DNA from: Iamia sp038233075 | GTDB lineage: Bacteria; Actinomycetota; Acidimicrobiia; Acidimicrobiales; Iamiaceae | Direction of reading: 5' to 3' | Length of the DNA: 64,000 bases | NCBI GenBank assembly: GCA_038233075.1 | Contig: JBBSMQ010000020.1 | Span: 1-64,000, forward strand | Shown here: piece by piece, positions 1-7,789 of the stretch | How positions within the stretch are numbered: the first letter of the stretch is position 1 | Layout: the number at the start of each line of letters is the position of its first letter | Position numbers and translations under genes: made by a program | The notes under the pieces: generated by a model | What the model saw: only the letters and a program-made list of their open reading frames with translations | What the model was told of the DNA's origin: nothing | The model's database searches: none

Positions 1-1254
1 GCGCTGCAGGTCAGCCGGTACACGAGGGAGATGTTCTGCCTCATGGAGGGTCGCCACGTGCACCCCTCCACGCTGTACCCGGGCGGGGTCGGCACCACCG
101 CCACCATCCAGCTCTTCACCGACTACTACTCCCGGCTCATGCGCTACGTGGAGTTCATGAAGCGGGTCGTCCCCATGCACGACGACCTCTTCAACTTCTT
201 CTACGAGGCCCTGCCCGGCTACGAGGAGGTCGGCCGCCGCCGGATCCTGCTGGGCTGCTGGGGTGCCTTCCAGGACCCCGAGGTCTGCAACTTCGACTAC
301 AAGGACATGACCACCTGGGGCCGGGCCATGGGCGTCACGCCCGGCGTGATCGTCGACGGCAACCTCGTCACCAACGATCTGGTCGACATCAACCTCGGCA
401 TCCGCATCCTGCTGGGCTCGTCGTTCTACGACGACTGGACCGACCAGCCCATGTTCGTCACCAAGGACCCGTTGGGCAACCCGGTCGACCAGCGCCACCC
501 CTGGAACCAGCACACCAACCCGCACCCCCAGAAGCGCGACTTCGACTCCAACTACAGCTGGGTCATGTCGCCCCGCTGGTTCGACGGCAACGACCACCTC
601 GCCCTCGACACTGGCGGTGGCCCCCTCGCCCGACTGTGGTCGACGGCGCTCTCCGGGCTGGTCAACACCGACCACATCAAGGCCACCGGCCAGTCGGTGC
701 AGATCCACCTGCCCCGCACCGCGCTCAAGCCCGAGGTCACCCTCGAGTGGAAGATCCCACAGTGGTCCAACGCCATCGAGCGCGACCGGGCCCGCACCTA
801 CTTCCAGGCCTACGCCGCCGCGGCGGCCCTCGACTCCATCGAGAAGGCCCTCGATGAGGTGAAGGCCGGCAACACCAAGACGTGGGAGCCCTTCGAGGTG
901 CCCGAGGAGGGCATCGGGTGCGGCTTCACCGAGGCGGTGCGCGGCGTCCTCAGCCACCACATGGTGATCAAGGACGGCAAGATCGCCAACTACCACCCGT
1001 ACCCGCCCACCCCCTGGAACGCGAACCCCCGCGACAGCTTCGGGACGCCGGGCCCCTACGAGGACGCGGTGATGAACACCCCGATCTTCGAGGAGAACGG
1101 GCCCGACAAGTTCAAGGGCATCGACATCATGCGCACCGTCCGCAGCTTCGACCCGTGCCTGCCGTGTGGGGTCCACATGTACCTGGGCAAGGGCAAGGTG
1201 CTCCGGAAGTCGCACTCGCCGGCCCACCTCGCGAACCCGGAGATGGGTCTCTGA
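1..1254 (+). CDS. hhyL: [NiFe] hydrogenase large subunit, group 1h-type (5' end outside window)
   Basis: Catalytic large subunit of an uptake [NiFe] hydrogenase. The frame is open from base 1, so the N-terminus and the first pair of nickel-binding cysteines lie upstream. The 417 visible residues end with the C-terminal nickel motif DPCLPCGVH (D384 to H392 of the visible part). Endopeptidases of this system normally cut after that His, which would release a 25-residue tail. The downstream genes (NifU-like, DUF5947, DUF6084, protease, HypC, HypD) match the group 1h high-affinity hydrogenase loci of Streptomyces and Mycobacterium that scavenge atmospheric H2. The group assignment rests on that context and is inference. 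The small subunit should lie just upstream. Confidence 0.93.
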   Translation, partial: ALQVSRYTREMFCLMEGRHVHPSTLYPGGVGTTATIQLFTDYYSRLMRYVEFMKRVVPMHDDLFNFFYEALPGYEEVGRRRILLGCWGAFQDPEVCNFDYKDMTTWGRAMGVTPGVIVDGNLVTNDLVDINLGIRILLGSSFYDDWTDQPMFVTKDPLGNPVDQRHPWNQHTNPHPQKRDFDSNYSWVMSPRWFDGNDHLALDTGGGPLARLWSTALSGLVNTDHIKATGQSVQIHLPRTALKPEVTLEWKIPQWSNAIERDRARTYFQAYAAAAALDSIEKALDEVKAGNTKTWEPFEVPEEGIGCGFTEAVRGVLSHHMVIKDGKIANYHPYPPTPWNANPRDSFGTPGPYEDAVMNTPIFEENGPDKFKGIDIMRTVRSFDPCLPCGVHMYLGKGKVLRKSHSPAHLANPEMGL

Positions 1255-1850
1255 GCGCCGCCGAGGTCACCACCCCTGAGGAGGCCCCGCCCGACGACCT
1301 GGCCGCCGTCGGCGAACGAATCGAGGGGCTGCTCGACGCACTTCGGGCGTCGCCCGATCCCCGGGCGTCGGATCGGGCCGAGGAGCTGGTGCGCCTGCTC
1401 ACCGACCTCTACGGCGCCGGCCTGTCGCGGGTCATGGCGGTGGCCGGCGAGCACAGTCCGGAGCTGGTCGGCCACCTCGCCGCTGACGACCGCGTGGCCA
1501 GCCTGCTGTCGCTCCACGACCTCCACCCCGAGGGCGTCCGCGCCCGGGTCGAGGCTGCGCTGCAGTCGGTGCGGCCCATGCTGGCCGAGCACGGCGGCGA
1601 CGTGGAGCTGCTCGACGTCGACGACGCAGTGGGGGCGGTGCTCATCCGCCTCCTGGGCAGCTGTGACGGCTGCGCGTCGTCGACCTCGACCCTGCAGCAC
1701 GCGGTCGAGGTCGCCATCCACGAGCACGCTCCCGAGGTCGGGATCATCGACGTCGAGGAGCCGACCCCCGAGCCGGCCGATCCGGTGCCGATCGCCCTGG
1801 GCAAGAAGCCCACGTTCGACAGCTGCCCGGCGGAGCCCGTCGCGACATGA
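1251..1850 (+). CDS. NifU-like C-terminal-domain protein of the hydrogenase operon
   Basis: About 199 residues. The second half is a NifU C-terminal-type Fe-S scaffold domain with the CxxC motif GSCDGCASS (Cys138, Cys141) and the typical upstream RPMLAEHGGDVEL. The first ~80 residues are helical and not recognised. The start is uncertain: no ATG or GTG lies near the end of hhyL in this frame. A CTG at 1251 overlaps the hhyL stop (CTGA) and has GGAG eight bases upstream. The alternatives are GTG at 1164, deep inside hhyL, and GTG at 1389, which loses 46 residues. A likely role is Fe-S delivery to, or electron transfer with, the hydrogenase. Confidence 0.82.
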   Translation: MSAAEVTTPEEAPPDDLAAVGERIEGLLDALRASPDPRASDRAEELVRLLTDLYGAGLSRVMAVAGEHSPELVGHLAADDRVASLLSLHDLHPEGVRARVEAALQSVRPMLAEHGGDVELLDVDDAVGAVLIRLLGSCDGCASSTSTLQHAVEVAIHEHAPEVGIIDVEEPTPEPADPVPIALGKKPTFDSCPAEPVAT

Positions 1851-2560
1851 GCGAGCGCACCAGCCGGCACCCCGAGCTCCTCGAGCAGCCGGCCGACCTC
1901 GACGGTCGGGCCGCGACTGCGGGCCGGCCCCTGGACGTGCTCGAACGCATCCGGCGCTCGCCCCCCAAGCCAAAGCCGATACCCGGCGAGCGCTGCGAGA
2001 TGTGCATGGAGGTGCTCGACGACCGCCACGGCCACGTGGTCGACACCCACGCCCGCAACCTCATGTGCACCTGCCGGGGCTGCTACCTGCTCTTCGCCCC
2101 TGGTGGTGCCGGCGGCGGCCACTTCAAGGCCGTGCCCGAGCGGTGCCTGTCGCTCGACGTGGGTCTGTCGCCGGGCCAGTGGGACGCGCTGCAGATCCCG
2201 GTGAGCGTGGCCTTCTTCTTCGTCAACTCCACCCTCGAGCGGATGTGCGCCTTCTACCCCGGTCCCGCGGGGGCCACCGAGTCGCTGCTCTCGCTCGACA
2301 CCTGGGCCGAGCTGGTCGACGCCCACCCGGTGCTGGGCGAGCTCGAGCCCGACGTTGAGGCCGTGCTCGTCCGGTCCGAGGAGCGCGACGGCGGCGCCCC
2401 CGAGTGCTACCTGGTGCCGATCGACTGGTGCTACGAGCTCGTCGGTGAGCTGCGCCAGGGTTGGCGCGGCTTCGACGGCGGCCAGGAGGCGCGCGCCGCC
2501 CTCGACGCCTTCTTCGCCAAGGTCCAGAAGGAGGCCCGACCGGCGGTCAGGGGCACATGA
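1847..2560 (+). CDS. DUF5947-family hydrogenase-associated protein
   Basis: 237 residues beginning MSERTSRHPE. The start overlaps the NifU-like stop as ATGA, so translation is coupled. Four cysteines in two pairs (C50/C53 and C76/C79, with C74 adjacent) look like a zinc-ribbon or rubredoxin-like metal site. The remainder is a mixed alpha/beta region with no catalytic motif I recognise. I match it to DUF5947, a family found almost only in actinobacterial group 1h hydrogenase operons; its function is not known. Proposed roles in assembly or as an electron carrier are inference from gene order. Confidence 0.8.
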   Translation: MSERTSRHPELLEQPADLDGRAATAGRPLDVLERIRRSPPKPKPIPGERCEMCMEVLDDRHGHVVDTHARNLMCTCRGCYLLFAPGGAGGGHFKAVPERCLSLDVGLSPGQWDALQIPVSVAFFFVNSTLERMCAFYPGPAGATESLLSLDTWAELVDAHPVLGELEPDVEAVLVRSEERDGGAPECYLVPIDWCYELVGELRQGWRGFDGGQEARAALDAFFAKVQKEARPAVRGT

Positions 2561-3204
2561 CCGACCTCGGCTTCGAGATCGTGGGCTCGCGTCCGGAGGA
2601 CTACGCGGCCGAGCCCACCCTGGTGCTGCGCCTCCGCATCACCAACACATCGGGCGCACCGGTGCACGCCCTCGCCCTCAAGTGCCAGATCCGCATCGAG
2701 CCCCAGCGACGCCAGTACGACGCCACCGAGAAGGAGCGCCTCTACGACCTCTTCGGCGAGGCACCTCAGTGGGGCAGCTCGCTGCACCCCTTCCTCTGGA
2801 CCCACGTGGCCACCATGGTCACCGGTTTCGACGAGGTGACCGAGGTCGATCTCCACGTGCCGTGCAGCTACGACATGGAGGTGGCGGGGGCCAAGTACCT
2901 CCACGCTCTCATCGGGGGCGAGATCCCGCTTCTCCTCTTGTTCTCGGGGTCGGTGTTCGGCGCCGGATCCACCCCCGGGGGGCCGGGCTTCACTGCCCGG
3001 CCGGTGGCGTGGAGCGCGGAGGCCACCCACCGGCTGCCGCTGGCGGTGTGGCGGGCCACCATGGACCGCTACTTCCCGGGGGTGGGCTGGATCAGGGTGT
3101 CTCACCAGGTGCTCGACGACCTGGCCCGGTTCAAGACCGACCGCGCCCTGCCCACCAACGACCTGGCCCTCGAGCGCCTGCTCAAGGAGGCGGGCAACCC
3201 ATGA
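2557..3204 (+). CDS. DUF6084-family hydrogenase-associated protein
   Basis: 215 residues starting at the ATG that overlaps the previous stop (ATGA). The N-terminal half reads like a beta-sandwich (EPTLVLRLRITNTSGAPVHA), followed by RRQYDATEKERLYDLFG. There is no signal peptide and no clear membrane segment. It matches DUF6084, a companion of DUF5947 in group 1h hydrogenase loci. No biochemical function is known to me. The tight coupling on both sides suggests it is made in proportion to the hydrogenase subunits. Confidence 0.78.
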   Translation: MTDLGFEIVGSRPEDYAAEPTLVLRLRITNTSGAPVHALALKCQIRIEPQRRQYDATEKERLYDLFGEAPQWGSSLHPFLWTHVATMVTGFDEVTEVDLHVPCSYDMEVAGAKYLHALIGGEIPLLLLFSGSVFGAGSTPGGPGFTARPVAWSAEATHRLPLAVWRATMDRYFPGVGWIRVSHQVLDDLARFKTDRALPTNDLALERLLKEAGNP

Positions 3205-4619
3205 CCACGGCCTCACCCCAGCAGACGGCGGCTCGCGCCGAGGACGATCGCTGGGCGACGGCGCGGGCGGTGGCCGACGCGACCCTCTACGAGGGCTACG
3301 TGCTCTACCCGTACCGGGCCAGCTCGGCCAAGAACCGGGTCCGGTGGCAGTTCGGTGTGCTCGCCCCCCGGGCCTTCGCCGAGGCCGACGGCTCGGAGCG
3401 GTGGCGCTCCCGCACCGAGTGCCTGGTCGAGCCGGGTCAGACCCCCGTGCTCCACATCCGGGTCCGGTTCCTGCAGCTGGTGCACCGCACCGTGGCAGCG
3501 CTCGGGCCCGACGGGGCGTTCGCTCCCGCCGACGAGGTGGCTGTCGACGGGGTGCGCTGGGTGGCCTGGGACGAGGCCGTCGAGCGGGTGGTCGACCTGC
3601 CCGGTCAGGCGCTGCTGCCCCTGGCCCAGGCGGGCACGCTCGAGACCTTCCGGTTCGACCCCGGCACCGACACCGAGGAGCTGTCCGACGCCGACGGGAC
3701 CGTCCTCGGTCGGGTGGTCCGCCGCCGGGAGGCGGCCGAGGGCGAGGTGCGTCTCGGCGTGGCGTGGGCCGCCGGAAGCAACGCCCTGCTCAAGCTCACC
3801 GTCGAGGTGGCCAACACGTCCACCTGGGGCGCCGACGGGTCGACCCTCGCGGGCGGGCGCGACGCCAACCTGGGCCCCTCCCTGCTGGGGGTGCACACCC
3901 TGCTCGCCGTCGACGACGGCCAGTTCGCCTCGGTGATCGATCCCCCCGGCGGGGCCGCGGAGGCAGTGGCAGATTGCACCCAGGACGGCACCTTCCCCGT
4001 GCTCATCGGCGGGCCCGACGCCGCCGAGGGCGACCAGTGGGCCGACGTCGTGCTGTCGTCGCCCATCACCCTCTACGACAACCCGTCGGTGGCGCCCGAG
4101 AGCCAGGGCGACCTCTTCGACGCCACCGAGATCGACGAGATCCTGGCTCTGCGGGTGATGACCCTGACCGACGAGGAGAAGGCCGAGGCCCGGGGCACCG
4201 ACCCCCGTGCCGCGGCCATCGTCGACCGCTGCGACGACATGCCCCCCGAGGTCTGGGAACGGCTCCACGGCGCCGTGCGCTCCCTCGGGCCCCCGCCGGG
4301 GCCCCCCGTGGCCGAGGAGGATGTGCCGTGGTGGGACCCGGCCTCGGACGCCTCGGTCGACCCCTGGACCGACACCCTGCGCATCGGCGACGTCGACGTG
4401 GGCAAGGGCACCAAGGTGCGACTCCGCCCCAACCGCCGGGCCGATGCCCACGACCTCTTCGTCGATGGCATGGACGCGACGGTGGCCGGCATCTTCTCCG
4501 ACGTCGACGGCGGCCAGCAGGTCGCGGTCAGCCTCGACGACGACCCCGCCACCGAGGCACTGGCCTGGCAGGGCCGCTACCTCTTCTTCTTCCCCGACGA
4601 GGTCGAGGTGATCGTGTGA
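3201..4619 (+). CDS. Conserved hydrogenase-operon protein of unknown function (472 aa)
   Basis: Starts at the ATG overlapping the DUF6084 stop (ATGA). The N-terminal stretch DATLYEGYVLYPYRASSAKN is strongly conserved in proteins I recall from the same operon in Streptomyces and mycobacteria. The first two thirds look like a large beta-rich domain. The C-terminal ~70 residues (from about GDVDVGKGTKVRLRP) resemble a small beta-barrel ending in RYLFFFPDEVEVIV. No catalytic motif, cofactor site or membrane helix is evident. Role unknown; an assembly or regulatory factor specific to this hydrogenase group is plausible. Confidence 0.8.
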   Translation: MTTASPQQTAARAEDDRWATARAVADATLYEGYVLYPYRASSAKNRVRWQFGVLAPRAFAEADGSERWRSRTECLVEPGQTPVLHIRVRFLQLVHRTVAALGPDGAFAPADEVAVDGVRWVAWDEAVERVVDLPGQALLPLAQAGTLETFRFDPGTDTEELSDADGTVLGRVVRRREAAEGEVRLGVAWAAGSNALLKLTVEVANTSTWGADGSTLAGGRDANLGPSLLGVHTLLAVDDGQFASVIDPPGGAAEAVADCTQDGTFPVLIGGPDAAEGDQWADVVLSSPITLYDNPSVAPESQGDLFDATEIDEILALRVMTLTDEEKAEARGTDPRAAAIVDRCDDMPPEVWERLHGAVRSLGPPPGPPVAEEDVPWWDPASDASVDPWTDTLRIGDVDVGKGTKVRLRPNRRADAHDLFVDGMDATVAGIFSDVDGGQQVAVSLDDDPATEALAWQGRYLFFFPDEVEVIV

Positions 4620-5149
4620 GCGAGCGCAGCGACCGTCAGGTTCTGGTGGCCGGGGTGGGCAACATCTTCCTCTCCGACGACGGCTTCGGGGTCGAGGTGG
4701 CCAACCGCCTGGCCGGCGCGCCGATGCCCGAGGGCGTGCGGGTGGCCGACTACGGCATCCGGGGCCTGCACCTGGCCTACGACCTGGTCGACGACGTCGA
4801 CATCCTCGTCCTCGTCGACGCCCTCCCCCTGGGCGAGGCCCCCGGCACCGTTGCGCTGGTCGAGGCCGAGGTGCCGCTGCCGCCGGAGGCCGGCGACCCT
4901 GCGCTCGACCGCGAGCCCGAACCCACCGTCGACGCCCACTCCATGAGTCCGGCGGTGGTCCTGTCCTCGCTGGCCAGCCTGGGCGGCTCGGTCGATCGAG
5001 TCCTGGTCGTGGGCTGCCAACCCGAGTCGGTGGGGGAGGGGATCGGGCTGTCGCCGACGGTCGCCGATGCCATCCCCCGAGCCGTCGCCATGGTCCACGA
5101 GGTCGTCGCCGACATCACCCAGCCCCTCACAAGGGAGACCCCTGCATGA
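4616..5149 (+). CDS. Hydrogenase maturation endopeptidase (HupD/HyaD family)
   Basis: 177 residues with a GTG start overlapping the previous stop (GTGA). The N-terminal motif GNIFLSDDGFGVEV fits the family signature GNxLxxDDGxG, whose acidic residue senses nickel in the large-subunit precursor. A second conserved acidic site is in VLVDALPLG, and the C-terminal VVGCQPE is also family-typical. The enzyme removes the C-terminal tail of the large subunit after nickel insertion; the matching tail is visible in hhyL. Only one protease is present here, consistent with a dedicated enzyme. The opening MSERSD is part of a start-codon sequence repeated elsewhere in the window. Confidence 0.92.
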   Translation: MSERSDRQVLVAGVGNIFLSDDGFGVEVANRLAGAPMPEGVRVADYGIRGLHLAYDLVDDVDILVLVDALPLGEAPGTVALVEAEVPLPPEAGDPALDREPEPTVDAHSMSPAVVLSSLASLGGSVDRVLVVGCQPESVGEGIGLSPTVADAIPRAVAMVHEVVADITQPLTRETPA

Positions 5150-5247
5150 AGAAGCTTCTCACCCTCGCCGTCCTCGCCGGTGTCGCGGCCGCCGGTGCCA
5201 CCATGTGGCCCGACGTCCAGCGCTACATCAAGATCCGGTCCATGTGA
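5146..5247 (+). CDS. DUF6893-like 33-residue membrane peptide
   Basis: A 33-residue ORF whose ATG overlaps the protease stop (ATGA). It begins with two lysines, then one hydrophobic segment (LLTLAVLAGVAAAGATMW), and ends with a basic tail RYIKIRSM. This fits a single-pass membrane peptide with a short C-terminal tail. I recall very small proteins of this type (DUF6893) beside hhySL in Streptomyces. It could help anchor or assemble the hydrogenase at the membrane, but that is inference. It is too short for most gene callers; the coupled start and conserved position are the main support. Confidence 0.7.
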   Translation: MKKLLTLAVLAGVAAAGATMWPDVQRYIKIRSM

Positions 5248-5294
5248 GCCGGTCCCGCCCCCGTCCCGTCCCCCACACCCCAGAAGGGTGACCC

Positions 5295-5618
5295 ATGTGC
5301 CTCGGCATCCCCGGGCAGGTCTCTGAGCTGCTCGACTCCCACGAGCACCTGGCGCGCGTCGACGTCACCGGCGTCGGCCGCGTCATCAACATCGGCCTCC
5401 TCGAAGACCAGGACATCGCGCCCGGCGACTGGGTCTTGATCCACGTCGGCTTCGCCATGTCCAAGATCGACGAGAAGGAGGCCGAGCTGGCCCTCGCGTC
5501 GTTGCAGATGATGGGCGACGCCTACAACGAGGAGATGGAAGCCATGCTCGCCTCCCGCACCACCACGGAGGACCAGATGCAGCCCCCGGCCGAGGTCCTG
5601 GCCTGGGACAACGACTGA
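5295..5618 (+). CDS. hypC: Hydrogenase maturation chaperone HypC
   Basis: 107 residues beginning MCLGIPGQV, the HypC/HybG signature; Cys2 binds the Fe(CN)2CO intermediate and the large-subunit precursor. The core keeps GDWVLIHVGFAMSKIDEKEA. It is about 20-30 residues longer than the usual HypC, with an acidic/polar tail (TTTEDQMQPPAEVLAWDND). A ribosome-binding site (AGAAGGGTG) lies just before the ATG. A 47-base gap separates it from the 33-residue peptide, and the next gene overlaps it by one base. Confidence 0.95.
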   Translation: MCLGIPGQVSELLDSHEHLARVDVTGVGRVINIGLLEDQDIAPGDWVLIHVGFAMSKIDEKEAELALASLQMMGDAYNEEMEAMLASRTTTEDQMQPPAEVLAWDND

Positions 5619-6748
5619 TGCGGTTCGTCGACGAGTACCGCGACCCGGTGGCGGCCCGGAAGCTGGTGCGCCACATCACCGACCTCGCCGGGGAGGACCA
5701 CTTCAAGATCATGGAGGTGTGTGGCGGCCATACCCACACCATCTACCGCCACGGCATCGAGCACGTGCTGCCCTCCAACGTGGAGCTGGTGCACGGACCG
5801 GGCTGCCCGGTGTGCGTGATCCCCATGGGTCGGGTCGACGACGCCATCGCCGTGGCTGAGACACCAGGGGTGATCTTCACCTCCTTCGGCGACATGATGC
5901 GCGTACCCGGGAGCAACGGGAACCTGCTCGAGGCCAAGGCCCGAGGCGCAGATGTCCGCTTCGTGTACTCGCCGCTCGACGCGTTGAAGGTGGCCGAGGA
6001 GAACCCCGACCGGGAGGTCGTGTTCTTCGCCGTCGGCTTCGAGACCACCGCACCGTCGACCGCCATCACCCTGCTGCGGGCCCGCGACCAGGGCATCACC
6101 AACTTCCGGGTGTTCTCCAACCACGTCACCATCGTCCCGCCCATGAAGGCCATCCTCGAGTCGCCGGACCTGCGCCTCGACGGGTTCCTCGGCCCGGGTC
6201 ACGTGTCGACCGTGGTGGGCAATCGGCCCTACGACTTCGTGCCCGCCCAGTACGGCAAGCCGGTGGTCACGGCCGGGTTCGAGCCCCTCGACGTGCTCCA
6301 GGCCATCGCCATGGTGCTGGAGCAGATACGCCAGGGCCGATGCGAGGTGGAGAACCAGTACTCCCGCGTCGTGCCCGAGGCGGGCAACCCGGTGGCCCTG
6401 CGGGCCATCGGCGAGGTCTTCGAGCTCCGTCCCCACTTCGAGTGGCGGGGCCTCGGGTTCATCGCCCAGAGCGGCCTGCGCCTCCGCTCCGAGTTCGCCA
6501 GCTTCGACGCCGAGCGCCACCACCACCTGCCCAACATCCGGGTGGCCGACCCCAAGGCCTGCCAGTGCGGCGAGGTGCTCAAGGGCGTCATCAAGCCGTG
6601 GGAGTGCAAGGTGTTCGGCACCGCCTGCACGCCGGAGACGCCCATCGGCACCTGCATGGTGTCCTCCGAGGGCGCCTGCGCCGCCTACTACAACTTCGGT
6701 CGCCTCCACCGCGAAGCAGCGGTCAGCCTGGGCCGCGCCAACACCTGA
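5618..6748 (+). CDS. hypD: Hydrogenase maturation factor HypD
   Basis: 376 residues, full length for the family. It overlaps hypC by one base (TGATG). HypD carries a [4Fe-4S] cluster and, with HypC, builds the Fe(CN)2CO group. Diagnostic motifs: MEVCGGHTHTIYRHGIEH near the N-terminus, HGPGCPVCVIP, and the C-terminal cysteine-rich block with CQCGEVLKG, CKVFGTACTP and GTCMVSSEGACAAYY. HypA, HypB, HypE and HypF are not in the window and probably lie upstream or elsewhere. The operon ends here, since the next gene is on the opposite strand. Confidence 0.97.
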   Translation: MRFVDEYRDPVAARKLVRHITDLAGEDHFKIMEVCGGHTHTIYRHGIEHVLPSNVELVHGPGCPVCVIPMGRVDDAIAVAETPGVIFTSFGDMMRVPGSNGNLLEAKARGADVRFVYSPLDALKVAEENPDREVVFFAVGFETTAPSTAITLLRARDQGITNFRVFSNHVTIVPPMKAILESPDLRLDGFLGPGHVSTVVGNRPYDFVPAQYGKPVVTAGFEPLDVLQAIAMVLEQIRQGRCEVENQYSRVVPEAGNPVALRAIGEVFELRPHFEWRGLGFIAQSGLRLRSEFASFDAERHHHLPNIRVADPKACQCGEVLKGVIKPWECKVFGTACTPETPIGTCMVSSEGACAAYYNFGRLHREAAVSLGRANT

Positions 6749-6760
6749 CGGGCCCAGCGA

Positions 6761-7372
6761 TCACTGGGTCGCCGGGTCATCGTGCACGACGACGCCGGCC
6801 GCCCGCAGCGCCTGCACGGCGCGCTGGCCGTCGCCCTCGTCGACCTCGACGGGACGGGTGGCGGCGAGGGGGACCTGGGTGGCGAAGCCGAGACGGTCGG
6901 CATCGAGGGCTGTCTCCTTGACGCAGACGTCCTGGGCCAGGCCGGCCACGACGACCTGGCCGATCCCGTGGTCGCGGAGGTGCTGCTCGAGGCCGGTCGC
7001 CTGGTCGGTCCCGGTGGTGACGTCTCGGGCCGTGAACCCCGAGTAGCCGTCCTCCCCGCCGGTGCCCTTGCGGACCACGGGCCCGTCGACCACCAGGTCG
7101 TCGTGCAGGCGCGCTCCCCAGGTGTCTCGCACGCAGTGCACCGGCCAGGTGCCGCCGTCGGTGACGAAGTGGGGGGTCTCGGGCGGGTGCCAGTCCTGGG
7201 TGTAGACGACGGGCGCGCCCGCGGCCTTGGCGCGTCGCACCAGCTCGTTGACCTGGCCCAGGATCTCCTCGGCCCCATCGACGTACAGGCTGCCGTCGGG
7301 GTGGGCGAAGTCGTTCTGGACGTCCACCACCACCAGGGCGGTGGTGGCGTCGAAGGTGGTTGGTGGGGTCAT
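6761..7372 (-). CDS. pncA: Nicotinamidase (isochorismatase-like hydrolase)
   Basis: 203 residues from the ATG at 7372. It hydrolyses nicotinamide to nicotinate for NAD salvage. The catalytic triad is visible: Asp in VVVDVQNDF, Lys in VVRKGTG, and the nucleophilic Cys in GLAQDVCVKETALDA. Metal ligands fit DWHPPETPHF. A start 15 bases upstream (MGVQT) is also possible. Its partner pncB is at 12573-14099 on the same strand. It converges with hypD, with only 12 bases between the stops. Confidence 0.93.
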   Translation of the reverse strand: MTPPTTFDATTALVVVDVQNDFAHPDGSLYVDGAEEILGQVNELVRRAKAAGAPVVYTQDWHPPETPHFVTDGGTWPVHCVRDTWGARLHDDLVVDGPVVRKGTGGEDGYSGFTARDVTTGTDQATGLEQHLRDHGIGQVVVAGLAQDVCVKETALDADRLGFATQVPLAATRPVEVDEGDGQRAVQALRAAGVVVHDDPATQ

Positions 7373-7458
7373 GGTCTGGACTCCCATGGGTCGACCGGCG
7401 CTCCTTCCGAGGATGCCGGGTCCGGGCGTCGTTCCCTCGCCCACCGTTCCCTGACCTT

Positions 7459-7737
7459 CTAGAGCTGGAGGGCGGTCACCACGAGGATGAGGCGGCGAGG
7501 GGCGCCAGCCGGTGGCGCGCACACCAGCACGACCACACCGAGCTCGAGCACCACGGCGGAGGTGCCCAGGGCGACCACGTCGGCCCCCGTGGCGTCGACG
7601 CCGCGCCGGAGGTGGTCCACACCGTGGACCAGCACGGCGACGGTGAAGAGCACAGCCGCGCCCAACAGCACGCGGTCGTCAGCCTCCTCGCTTCCTTGCC
7701 GACTTTGCGCCGGGTCGCTCTTGGTCGTGACCGTCAT
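7459..7737 (-). CDS. Small membrane protein divergent from tetR
   Basis: 92 residues with two hydrophobic segments (VLLGAAVLFTVAVLVHGV and ALGTSAVVLELGVVVLVCA) and a final stretch LILVVTALQL, so two or three membrane helices. The His-rich bit VHGVDHLRRG lies between them. It is divergently transcribed from the TetR gene at 7790, and its start codon touches the palindromic operator at 7738-7753, so it is probably that regulator's target. I do not recognise a named family. Confidence 0.65.
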   Translation of the reverse strand: MTVTTKSDPAQSRQGSEEADDRVLLGAAVLFTVAVLVHGVDHLRRGVDATGADVVALGTSAVVLELGVVVLVCAPPAGAPRRLILVVTALQL

Positions 7738-7753
7738 TAGAATGATCGTTCTA
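7738..7753. promoter_or_regulatory. Putative TetR operator
   Basis: A 16-base near-perfect palindrome TAGAATGATCGTTCTA (14 of 16 positions symmetric) in the divergent region. It touches the start codon of the small membrane gene on the minus strand and lies 36 bases upstream of tetR. TAGAAT at its left end also resembles a -10 box. Position and symmetry suit a dimeric TetR regulator controlling both genes. Confidence 0.65.
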
Positions 7754-7789
7754 GTAGACGCCTGTCGTCCGGGCAAGAGGGAGCAGGGC

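Noticed and set aside
1056..5098. Long minus-strand open frames opposite the hydrogenase genes
   Set aside because: They mirror the G/C-biased third positions of the plus-strand genes, have Arg/Gly/Ala-rich low-complexity products and no family motifs.
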